DNA from: Amoebidium appalachense
Taxonomy: Eukaryota; Ichthyosporea
Assembly: GCA_963693365.1 (NCBI GenBank)
Contig: CAVNZM010000002.1
Span: forward strand, 13,454,001 to 13,518,000
Reading direction: 5' to 3'
DNA: 64,000 nt
Part shown: positions 17,212 to 35,465 of the stretch, piece after piece
Layout: each line of letters begins with the position of its first letter
How positions within the stretch are numbered: position 1 is the first letter of the stretch
Translations under genes and position numbers: made by a program
Notes under the pieces: generated by a model
Told to the model about the DNA's origin: nothing
Seen by the model: the letters and a program-made list of their open reading frames with translations, nothing else
Databases searched by the model: none

Positions 17212-17822
17212 CTGCACGAAGAGTACAACCAAATTCCTCTCTGCACAAATCTAGCTGACCTCTCTTCATCCCCCGTTCTTCAATATAGCATAAGAGCCCC
17301 TTTGCACTCTCTGTGGCACCACCACGCTATGTATGGGTGTGCCCGGTCGTGTGATTGTGTTTGTGTACGTGTGGTGTGCGTGCTGTGCACACATCTGTGT
17401 CTCGTGCGCATTTATGTGACTGGTCCATAACACATCTGTCTTATTGTGCCCGCCTGTGTGTGCGCATTTGTGCATTTCCACGTGCGTGCATGTGGTGCAT
17501 GCAAGCGCATCTCCATGTGTGTACACGTGTGCATGTGCATGTGCACGCACGTGGGTGTGTGTGTGCATGCACGTACAAGAGGTAGTAGAACATGCCCAGC
17601 AGCCATGCAGGCACCCAGATGGGCTGCACTACGCTGGTGCCCGCCACCGTGGGCTTTTCGTTCTTGATGAAGATCGTGCTGTGGTTGGGGAGGGGGTGGT
17701 TTTTATGTAAGTGTAAGTGTGTGTGTCTGTGTGTGTGTGTGGGTGGGTGGGGAGGGAGGGAGGGGGAGGGGGAAGGCAGGAGTCGGGAGGGGAGAGGAGG
17801 GGGGGGGGAGAGGGGGAGGGGG

Positions 17823-17854
<32 letters not shown>

Positions 17855-18165
17855 ATGTGCTGTGCTGGCATGCTCCCCTCCCCTTCCACTTTTCAAAAAG
17901 CTATGTGCCCAAGTCATTTGTGCGCAACCACATACGTTAATATTTTACAACCAATTCCCAAATCCCAACCCATGTGCATATGTGCTCAAGCTGTGGCGTG
18001 TTTTGTTTGACTGACACGAATGAGAAAGTGTTGTGTATGTGTGATTGTGTTTGTGTGTGTGTGTGTGAATGTGTGTGTACAGAGAGTGACCTAATATTAG
18101 AACGGGTGGGTGGGTGGGTGGGTCATTTGTTGTCGTCGTTGTTGTGTGGATGGGGGGGTGTGGGG

Positions 18166-18240
<75 letters not shown>

Positions 18241-19038
18241 CAGAGGGGGTTGGGGAGTAAACTGACTGCATGTTCCTCAGCACGGCTATTGTGGATGCAC
18301 TAGTTGCACCCAGAGCCACCACGTGCTTGAGCTGCAGGCCGGGCACTATGGCTACTGGAAGATTCCAGATGGCTGGGCCAAGCAGCGCAGTGGTCAGGTG
18401 CACGGCAATCATCAGCATCTGGCCCTCCGTCACGTCCACCCTGTGTGCACGTGCATAAAAAAAAACAAAAAACAAAAACAAAAAAACAAAAACAAAAAAC
18501 TATTAGTCACTTGCTGCCAACACCCCCTCCCCCCCCCCTCCCTCCCCCCCCCCCCCGCCCCCACACACACACACAAACAAACATACCTTCCTCCCCCCCA
18601 ACGAGCGAGGCATGTCTTACTTTCATTTTCCCTGTTTAGAGGGTATGGCAACATTTGCCCCACGATATGTTGAGTGTACACGACAAAGCAGTAGAAACAC
18701 AGGAGGGGAGGGGGAGATGGGGGGGTGAAGGGGGGAGGACAGGCGGGAGCAAAGCGGAGGAGCAGTTGGGGGCGGGGAAAGGGGGGGGGGGGGGGGGGGG
18801 AGGGGAGGGACTGAGGGAGGGGAAGAGAGAGGGGGGAGGGAGGAGCGGAGAGAGACAGAGAGAGAGCAAGCGAGAGAAACTGAGGTAGAGAGAGAGAAAG
18901 AGAGAGAGACACGCAGAGAGAAAAAGAGGAGGGTGAGAGGGTGGGAGTGGAAGGGAGACAAGACAGTGTTGGGTAGGGGGGGGGGGGGGGGGGGGGAGGG
19001 GGGAGGGGGACGAGAGAGAAACGGGAGGGGGAGACGGG

Positions 19039-19077
<39 letters not shown>

Positions 19078-19093
19078 CGTGCGCGTGTGTGTA

Positions 19094-19126
<33 letters not shown>

Positions 19127-20235
19127 ATGTGTGTGTGGGAGAGTGGACAGAGTTAAAGAGAAAGAGCGCTAGACGGAGGGGAAGGGGGTGGGAGTGGGGG
19201 AACAAAAAGAGACACACATACATTGTACGCACACACCCACACCCACCCGAAACCCGCACAAACACACCAACTACCGGTTCCCATTCCCACCCCTCTACCT
19301 CTACCCCCCCCCCCCCCCCCCCAAAAAAAAAAAAAAAAAAAAAAAAAACCGTCTCCCCCTCTATCTCGACCACCAACCCATTCCTCAACACCAACACCAC
19401 ATCCCCACCCACACTGACGGCACCCACGCCTACGCCCGCACCCACACCCACCCACGCCCACACACACAGACACAGACACATACACACACACAGACACAGA
19501 CACATACACACACACAGACACAGACACATACACACACACACACACACACACCATCCAAACTCCAGGACGCCAGTGACGAATGTCTGCCAGTGCGCACAGT
19601 AGAATGCAAGCAGGAAGTTGATCACAACAAGTGCCCCCCCAACACTGGTCCCCATCTGGGCTGTCGTCACCGTGGCAAGCACCTGCATCCGGCCCGTGTG
19701 AGTTGTTTGTAAACAGTACCTGGTGTGTGCAAACAGTGACCTGGTGTGTGCAAACAGTACCTGGTGTATGCAAACAGTAACCTGTTGTATGCAAACAGTA
19801 ACCTGTTGTATGCAAACAGTAACCTGTTGTATGCAAACAGTACCCTGGTGTATGCAAACAGTACCCTGTTGTATGCAGACAGTACCTGATGTATGCAAAT
19901 AGTAGCCTGGTGTATTCAAGCAGTCCCTGTATGTATGCAAACAGTGCATACTGCCTAGGGTGTCGTAGGAGTGTTTTTTTTTTTGTTTTTTTTGCTATTA
20001 TTAGGTTATCAGCAGGAGCCAATCATGCCTAGTACACACGAGGCAACAACGTACAAGACGTTTCACCACTATTTTTTAATCAAGAAAAGAGAAAGAGAAA
20101 GAGCGAAAATCCGTTTGTGTCTGTGTGCCCATGTAGGTTCATGACAAGTGTGCAAACTCGTATGCACAGGGTAGCGTCGAAACACACCACAACTGTCTTC
20201 TTGCCCTAACCTGTTCTGCCTTGCCACTTCCAACA

Positions 20236-20279
<44 letters not shown>

Positions 20280-20563
20280 ACACACACACACCAAAAAAAA
20301 AAAAAAAAAAAAAACCCTTACCACAAGTGTGTTTGAGAAGGCATCACATCCATGGTCAAAGAGCTCTCCCAGACAGCTGCCCGACCCTGCATATTGTCCC
20401 GTTATAATCGATCCCTCTCTCCTTCTCACACACAGACTTGTGTTTCCAGCACCAAAGACAAGTACACGCCACACAGGAGACACAGGCATACCACTCCCCC
20501 CCCCCCCCCCCCCCCCTCCCCCACAAACCCTTCAACCCCCTCCCTCTCCACACACACCAGTGT

Positions 20564-20598
<35 letters not shown>

Positions 20599-20610
20599 CA
20601 GGCACCGGTT

Positions 20611-20648
<38 letters not shown>

Positions 20649-21004
20649 CCGCCGCCGCCGCCCTCCCTTTCCCCCCAACACACACAAACCTCCCCCTTAC
20701 CCCCAAAAAGCAGGCATGCATATACACAAGCGATCTCCCTGTTTGTTGCTGCATCCCGCTCCTTTCCTTGTCTTCCTCCTAAGATTCCCTACTTTCTTGT
20801 CCTTCCCATTTTCTCCCCCTCCCCCTCCTCCCTCCCCCCACTACCACCACCACATACACACACACATTCCCACAGAGTGCCCCTCCCCCCCCCCCCTCCC
20901 CCCCCCCCCCCTCCCCGTTGACCAGAAGGAAGAAATCAAAAGAAAGTCTAACCTAACCAACACGCCTTTCCCCCTCCTTCCCCCCCCCCCCCCCCCCCTC
21001 CCCA

Positions 21005-21036
<32 letters not shown>

Positions 21037-21577
21037 GAACACACACACACACCACCTGCCAGGAAAGCCTTCACGTGTGCACATCTTTTCATAAATTACT
21101 TTCCAATCGATAATAAATTTCGTAATCACATCTCACACCCACCCCCTTACAAACACAGGCCCCTTCCCCTCCCCTCCCCCCTCCCAGCCTCCTCCATACA
21201 CACACTGTTACGCCACACTCTCCTTTCTCCCCCCACCCCCCTACCGCCAACGGAACACGCCTACGAGCTTCCCCTTCCCCTCCCCCCCTTCCCTCCTCCC
21301 CCCCCCCCTCAACCCACACACACACATACATTTGCACACAACACACGTGCATGCACACAGCACACAGCAGAAACAGCCCTCCCCCCTTCCCCCCTCCACC
21401 TCCCCCCCGCCCCCCCCCAACCCCCCCCCCCCCCCCCCCCACATACACACACATACATACCTTTGCAGACAACATACGTGCATGCACACAGCACACAGCA
21501 CAGCAGAAACAGCCCTGCCCCCATTCCCTCTCCATCTCCCCTCCCCCCCCCCCCCCCCCCAAAAAAAAAAGAAACCA

Positions 21578-21635
<58 letters not shown>

Positions 21636-22262
21636 CTGTTCTTCTGGCCTGTTTGCCGTCTATCGCATCCAGTGTTTGGTAGACAAACACAGATGCCGCA
21701 CACAGCAGATACCAGTTGGTTCCCGCCTGCACTCTGATTAGCACCCCAGTACCCTACCCATCCTCCCCCCCCCATTTTTTTCCCGGGTCCTACCTCACCC
21801 CACTCCCCCTCCCCCCTCCCCTTCCGCTCCAGCCCCCCCCCCCCCCCCCCCCCCCCCTTCCCCCTCCCTAGCCGTCCCCACATGCACACACACCACTTCC
21901 CCCTCTCCCATCTCCTCATCCCTCCACCGTCCTTCCCCCTCGGGGCACCAAGAGGGCGGGCAGGCGGGGGGGGGGGGGGGGGGGGGGGGAGGGGGGGGGA
22001 GGGAGGGGGGTCACTTACGTCACCCTCCATATGTGGGACCTGCCACATGAAGCCGGCCGTGACAACGGCATTTATGGCCAGGCCGGTGATGGTCAGCAGG
22101 TTGGGGGCCACCCAGGCAGGCACATAGTTGACCACCCAGTTCCAGAAGTACTGCATCACATACTGCACACAGTATCGTTAGCATGCATGCAGCACCAAGG
22201 TTTATATCAGGTGATGGTGGTGGGATGGGATGGGGTGTGGGGTGGGATGGTGTGTGTGTGTG

Positions 22263-22302
<40 letters not shown>

Positions 22303-22516
22303 AAAGATGTGGTTGGGGGGAGGGGGGAGAGGGGGAGGGGGTCAGGTGGTGTAAGGCCAACACTTCCATAAACTTCAACATGTAGTAGTGGCCGTTTGTT
22401 GTATACTTGGGCACTGCATCTATGGCGGGACTTTCGATGTAGACTTTAATGTTGTGCTTGTGTGTGTCTGCTAAAAGCATATATCCGTGCCCATGCTTGC
22501 TTGCATGCATGTGTGA

Positions 22517-22590
<74 letters not shown>

Positions 22591-22902
22591 CCTCTTGCAA
22601 GTACACACAAGCTATATTATTCATAGATCTACGCAGGCTTGTATCAGTCCAGCTCTTTATGTGGGTAACATGCGCCTAGCAACGCGGTGGGTACGGGGTA
22701 CAAGGAGGATAAGGGTAGCAATTCCTCTTGATCCATATGCCATCCCATGGGGGGATCCCCTTGTACACGAAGGGGTTGGGGGGAATGGAAAACAGGGCGG
22801 GGGGAGGAGCCTTTGGAGTGGGTAGATGATGATAGGAGGAGAGGAGGATAGGAGGAGAGGGACGGGGAGAGGAGAAGGGCGAGGCTGTGTGTGTGTGTGT
22901 GT

Positions 22903-22943
<41 letters not shown>

Positions 22944-23383
22944 GCACACCGCCCGAGCTATGCCTGTGTGCATGCGTGTGCTACGTGTGCGTGTGTGTAT
23001 GTGCGTCCTGTGTGTGTGCCTGCGTGCATACTTGCACGTGTGCGTGTCCGATTGTATGCATTTGTGTGTGGCCGCGTGTTGTGTGTTTGTGTACATGCAT
23101 GGGCAGTAAGAGTGTCCGTGTGTCTCTGCAAGTGCCCTTTCCTTGTTCAATTATGCGTGTGTACGAGTTTAGACATGCGTGCGCGCAGTCGCGTGTGTAA
23201 AATGGTCCTTGCATATGCGCTCCTCTGTGAGTTAACGTGCCAAGCCTGTGTGCTTACATAATCCAGAAAGGATGCATCACTGCTCTTGTACGTGTGTGTC
23301 TCCAACCGCTTCAGCATTTCTGGCGTCAAAAGGGCCGTGGCCCTTTGGGCCTGTGCCAGCAGTTTCTGTTCGTAACTGGACAT
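15526..23383 (-). CDS. CEPT1: CDP-alcohol phosphotransferase (choline/ethanolamine phosphotransferase, CEPT1-like)
   Basis: Nine exons keep phase and encode 400 residues (human CEPT1 is about 416): 23383-23258, 22162-22019, 21726-21636, 20386-20322, 19682-19552, 18440-18267, 17678-17577, 16760-16612, 15746-15526. The family signature DGx2ARx8Gx3Dx3D is complete at D113, G114, A117, R118, G127, D131 and D135, reading DGKQARRT then LGELFDHGCD. Other family stretches include VPAWVAPNLLTITGLAIN, FYCAHWQTFVTG, DVTEGQ and ILTFGAVMAKMSIWLVIAHM, within about ten hydrophobic segments. The enzyme moves phosphocholine or phosphoethanolamine from CDP to diacylglycerol in ER or Golgi membranes, the last Kennedy-pathway step. 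Substrate choice cannot be read from sequence. The exact x8 spacing requires exon 3 to end at 21636, which makes that intron GC-AG (GCACGT). Confidence 0.93.
18170..18238. repeat. (GT)n microsatellite
   Basis: Uninterrupted (GT)n in an intron of the minus-strand phosphotransferase gene, between its exons 18440-18267 and 17678-17577. Confidence 0.95.
18700..19150. repeat. Purine-rich tract with poly(G) and GAGA
   Basis: Nearly pure purine strand with poly(G) runs (18781-18800, 18978-18996, 19050-19072) and AGAGAG patches, ending in (GT)n. It lies in the intron between phosphotransferase exons 19682-19552 and 18440-18267. Long pyrimidine frames on the other strand are repeat translations. Confidence 0.9.
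19300..19348. repeat. Poly(C)-poly(A) junction
   Basis: A C run passes directly into an A run of about 26 bases. This is one of several same-polarity junctions in the window. Confidence 0.95.
19705..19945. repeat. 22-bp minisatellite, about 11 copies
   Basis: The unit is close to TGTATGCAAACAGTAACCTG, repeated with small changes (GTGTGC for GTATGC, ACCC for AACC, CAGACAG for CAAACAG). The central copies (about 19770-19840) are almost identical, while the outer ones have diverged. It lies just upstream of exon 19682-19552 on the transcribed strand, in the phosphotransferase intron. Confidence 0.9.
20237..20314. repeat. Poly(C), (CA)n, poly(A) block
   Basis: About 41 C residues, then a short (CA)n, then about 22 A residues, ending just before the donor side of phosphotransferase exon 20386-20322. 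Confidence 0.95.
20480..21600. repeat. Pyrimidine-rich intron with duplicated CA/C blocks
   Basis: Poly(C) tracts (20489-20520, 20571-20600, 20613-20648, 20980-21000), a short (CCG)n near 20648, and (CA)n patches. Sequence near 21325-21390 (CATGCACACAGCACACAGCA) is repeated near 21480-21500, with the same ACATACGTG-like flank and following AAACAGCCCT, so one segment of roughly 150 bp is a tandem duplication. No coding exon was seen here. Confidence 0.75.
22519..22588. repeat. (GT)n microsatellite
   Basis: Uninterrupted (GT)n of about 35 units in the first intron of the phosphotransferase gene. Confidence 0.95.
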
Positions 23384-24080
23384 CCTTACGCGTGCCTCCG
23401 TGCAGACACCTCTCTGTTATCCCACCTGTCAGCATACCTTTCTCTATTCCCCCTCCCCCTCCCCCTCTCCCTCCCTCCCCTCCAGTCAGCCTCTCCCCAC
23501 TCCCACGCCCTAACTCCCATCACGCACATACCTGGAGTATGTTGTGGGGCCGTGTGCCCGCCCCTTAGGCACTGCACCTAGCTACTAAATAGCAGGCGGG
23601 GTGGTGGTCCGGTACGTTCGAAAGTCCTTCGAGTTGTGTTTGCGGAGATTGCGGACTGTCCGGCCCGCGGCGCTTTTTGCTGCTTTTGGTGCAAACGAGC
23701 TTCTTCGTGCTGATTGGTTGAAAATGCACCACAGCGACACAGCTATTGGCTGTTTATCAGCCAATGGCAAGTGCTATGCTTGCAGCATGTTACGTTTTTT
23801 GCTTTTGCTTTTTTCTTGACGAGCTGTCGACAAGTCGCCAGAGCTGTTCTACGAGACTACAAATCTACCCTAGAAAAGACTACGATTGCTTTACTTGTTA
23901 CAAAGAAGAAAATACAGATATCCTTATGTACAGAGACATTTGCGAAAATGGCACCTTCTTCGTGCCTTCGCACTTAGGACTGTTGTGCTTCACTCTACAA
24001 ATACAACAAAAGATCCAGCAATACACTTTGTACCAGTCACTTCGTGCACACACAAACATCACATCGTCTTCTTTTAGCTA
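23384..24080 (-). promoter_or_regulatory. Upstream region of the phosphotransferase gene with CCAAT boxes
   Basis: Three CCAAT elements cluster 330-380 bp upstream of the ATG at 23383: ATTGG at about 23712 and 23744, and CCAAT at 23761. The surrounding DNA is free of long repeats, apart from pyrimidine-rich sequence near 23440-23500. No convincing TATA box or second gene was seen, although plus-strand frames stay open for 60-110 codons. Confidence 0.45.
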
Positions 24081-24488
24081 AAGGCTGGTATTCCCATTTC
24101 GGTCCCATATTCATGCATACAGCATTCATTGAGTGACTAGACACTGGCTTCCCAAGCCAGCTTCATATCTAGACCTTAAAAAATCCAATTATCCCATGAC
24201 ATCCCTCCTCCCCCACCCCTCATCTCCTCCACTACCACCACCACGGCCACCATTATCCCCGCCCCCTCCTCCTCCCCCCTCCCCCCCCCCCCCCCCTGCC
24301 TTCCACACATACACACACCTTTTCAAACGCACACCTGCTTGTGCACGTGCTTCGTACACACACACACTCACATCGAGAGAGATACGAACACATACGTACA
24401 CAGACACAGAGAAACACCCACACTGGTACGCCCATGCGCACATGCAACCTATTGCAGACCTCCGCCCATCCACAGCTACGCACGAGTC

Positions 24489-32172
<7,684 letters not shown>

Positions 32173-32199
32173 CTGGCATGTGTGTAGGACCCCCGGGGG

Positions 32200-33283
32200 G
32201 GGGGGAAGGGGGAGGGGGGGGGGGGGGGGGGGGGGCAACGGGAATGTGGGGGGAGAGGGGGGTATGGCAAGGGCAGAAATGGGTGTGGGTGGCCTTGGCG
32301 AGGCAGGCGCCGTTAGCCATGTCTGCATGATGAATCAAACGAATTGTGTACGCATACATTTCTGATGGGTGTGTGTGGTGCGTGTGCGGTGCATGTGTGG
32401 GTGTGGGCGTGAATGGGTGGGGGGGAGGGGAGGGGAGGGGGTGAGGGAGGGGAGGGGGGAAGGTCACTTGCTTGCTCATACGCGCAATATTTTAAATGCA
32501 TGTGCTTACTTATGAAAGTGTGTGTGTGCGTGTGTGTCTGCGTGTTTCATTTGCACGTTTGTTCATCATCGCCAAAGGCAAGGCCCCTCCCTTCTCGCCT
32601 TCCCCCCCTCCCTCCCTGCCCCCTCCCCCTGGCTCCTTCATTAATGCCTGCACCCACCAAGGCTCTGCGCCTGCACCTCCACCTTGTGTGGTAATATGGG
32701 CGATGGCAGGGACAGCCCCAAGGTCAGCTGCTGCGGTCCAGACAACGCATAGCAGGCCACAGGAGGAAGGGGTTTGGGCCCTGTATGCAGGCAGGTAGTC
32801 AGCGCTGACTCCATACGCGGTAGTCAAGCATTACAGGTCATGCCCGAATTCAAATCAGGATGATTAAGAAACCCCAAAAAACCCGATAGCACAGTACCAC
32901 TGGGAATAACAGGGGCGAAAAGACGCAAACTGACAACTGTGCCATGCCGCTAGCAGTTAACTCGCGTCAGAGGAAATTTTTTTTTTTTACTCCCTCCACC
33001 TACCGCAGTCTTTTCCCTCCTCCCCAGACGACCTTCTTTTCTTCCTGGCAGGCCCCAAGCCCGCCATTTCCGTGCCCAACATATCAACCCAATGCAGCTG
33101 TGAGGTGCCCACAAAGATGTAGAGGTTATATGCTTTCGTGGGTGGCAGTCAGTGTAGCAGTCTATGTGCGCGCATGCGTCCCGGCCCACCTCCCTTTGGA
33201 AAATGACAAGTGCCACGTTCGCGCCAAAATCGGAACTGTGACCAATCAGATGTAGTGGACAGGTTTGCGCAATCATGACGTCA
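32200..33283 (-). promoter_or_regulatory. Possible 5' region of the large minus-strand gene
   Basis: The tract 32362-33283 contains a possible exon at 32780-32658 (reading TPSSCGLLCVVWTAAADLG, acceptor CATACAG), a CCAAT box (ACCAATCA at about 33241) and a perfect CRE, TGACGTCA, at 33276-33283. Position and orientation fit a promoter for the gene ending at 24489, but no start codon could be tied to it. Confidence 0.3.
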
Positions 33284-34130
33284 TCAACTGATTTTCTGAG
33301 GTGACATGTTGGCTGGCAATGCTGGTCGTGATCCATTCAGCACCTGTAGAAGTGTGTGCGTGTGCACGTGTGTGTGTGTGTGTGTGTGTGATACGCGCGT
33401 GTGTGTGCACGTGCGTGTACGTGCATGTCTGCAGTGCGTGCGTGCGTGCGTGCGTGTGCGTGTGTGCGTGTGTTTGAGAGGTGGGGGAGAAGAAGGGGGG
33501 GGGGGGGGGGGGGGAGGGGGGCGGCTCCCGGTGCAAAGGTAAGTGCGTCCATGGGTACCGTGTGTGACTGTTTGTGTGTGTATGGGCGAGGGGGGGGGGG
33601 AGAAGGGGGCGGCCAGGGGGGGGGGGGGGGGGGGGGGGGGGAGGGAGGCTGAGGAGGGGGAGGGGGGGAGACTCTTATTATGGGGATCATTGCATTTCAT
33701 TGCTTCCTCCGGCCAATCCGGCAACACGACTTGTGTGTGCCCTGTTGGAATATACAACACCAATATCACTATTATTATTAATATGTATATTCTACTAGTG
33801 CTAGTTCGTTGTCTGTCTGCTTGTTTAGCGAGTGTGAATATGCGCTCCGCAATCCGATCTTGTGGTGAGCAGTTACGTAGGGGTTTACGCTGTTTACTCG
33901 AGGCAAAGAGAGACCAGTCTCAGGTATGGGGGGTTTTTGCTCGGAATATCCCCTCAGCGGTATATCATGATCACGTACATAGATGTCGGGTGATGACTAT
34001 ATATATCAGGGTTTACTTTCTCTACGAGACACCATAAAGACTAAGAGAAATCAATTAGTTGGGGTTCCCCGTTTTTTTTTTTTTTGTTTTTTTTGGGGGG
34101 GGGGGGCTCCCCTGGGACACTCGGTATCAG

Positions 34131-34211
<81 letters not shown>

Positions 34212-34248
34212 TCTGTGTGTGTGTGTGTGTGCGCGCGCGCGCGTGCGC
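33284..34248. other. Intergenic, microsatellite-rich
   Basis: (GT)n/(GTGC)n near 33353-33478, G-rich tracts at 33497-33670, unique AT-rich DNA at 33700-34070, then a poly(T)-poly(G) junction (34071-34106) and (GT)n (34132-34240). No gene was seen. Confidence 0.6.
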
Positions 34249-35465
34249 TTAGAATTTTGTAGTGATGTGTTTCTCAAGCCAATCTATACATCTAATAAAC
34301 AGGTTGTAGTTACGCGTGTTTAGTATAAAATCAAGGATGTTGTAATATACAGGTAGGCTATCTTTCTGGGTGTCTGTTGTGAATGTGACGTATATGTGTT
34401 GCGGTATTATGTGGTCTATCAAACTACGTTTGGCGATACATGACCGTTTAAACTGGTGTGTGTGTGTGTTGTTTGGGCATGCAAACGATGCCACCTTATA
34501 CTTATTAGATCTCCACTGTATGGCACGTGTACAGTAAAAGCGTGGTAATTGATCAATAATACCATCAGTTAGAGAAAGGCCAGTTCTACAGGAAGGTAAT
34601 ATGTATTTCAAGTGTTGTACATTTGCGAGTGCCATATTTGGCAAATGGTTGAGGCGGTCAGTATATATAAAACGAGACATAAGGTTTAGTTTTTCAAGGT
34701 GTCTGCTTTCATCCGGTCTAGTGTCGTGTGGTATCTTTTTCCATTTGTTATATTGCGTGATTATCTTGTGATTGTGTACATGTTTAATAAGTAAGTGGCA
34801 GTCCAAAGTCACACACACACTTTTGCGGGGTTTATTTGTATTTGTGCCCAGGGGAGAAGGGGGGAGAAAGGGAAGGAAAGAGGGGAGAGGTGAGGAGGGG
34901 ACAGGTCGGATAGAGAAGAGAGGGTGGGAGGGCAAATACTTCTTTACGCGGCTTATGTGCTTATTGAATTTCAGCGCGAGATAGGATACTCTAGCAGCTA
35001 TTGGGACCAGACCATATATCGAGAGCGTTACAGGCCCAGGTTTACAACAGTTGTTAGATAGAAAGGAAGCAACTTCTGCTTCAAGGAAATTTGCCAAGGG
35101 TTTAAGCGCTCTAGTTCTCTCTTTCTTGATCCAAGCGGCGAGAAGGGGTGAACCATATTCACATGCCGGGAACACATAAGTGCGAATAAATGTAAGTCTA
35201 ATAGAAGGATGGAGGGGTGTGTCTTTAAAAAGTTAGCCGAGAAGAAAGCTAACCGCTTACGAGCCAACTCTACCCTCTTTTCGACCATATGGGAAAACAT
35301 AACACCAGCAGAATTAACCGGAACACCAAGATATTTGTATTCTGGAACTATAGGTACAGGTTTAGATGATAATGTAAATGTGTGTAAATTGTTAGCTATA
35401 TCAGGTACAAGAACACCACATTTGTCTATGTTAAGGATTACAAGGTTTGCCTTGCACCACTACAG
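34249..35465 (-). pseudogene. LINE (non-LTR retrotransposon) reverse-transcriptase remnant
   Basis: Read on the minus strand from about 35462, the frame begins with the WCKANLVILNIDKC-type segment found after the RT active site, then EYKYLGVPVNSAGV, the hallmark of the LINE RT thumb entry. After one frameshift near 35215 it continues with TYVFPACEYGSPLL and a long tail to a stop at 34249. The catalytic domain upstream is missing, so this is a 5'-truncated, broken copy. Low-complexity Pro/Ser sequence interrupts it around 34850-34930. A (GT)n tract lies immediately beyond its 3' end. It abuts the copia-like element at about 35465. Endonuclease and active-site motifs are absent. Confidence 0.75.

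Noticed and set aside
18636-19949. 437-codon minus-strand frame
   Set aside because: It contains one true exon (19682-19552). The rest is minisatellite, (GT)n and pyrimidine-rich sequence.
20221-21741. 506-codon proline-rich plus-strand frame
   Set aside because: Translation of poly(C) and (CA)n introns of the minus-strand phosphotransferase gene.
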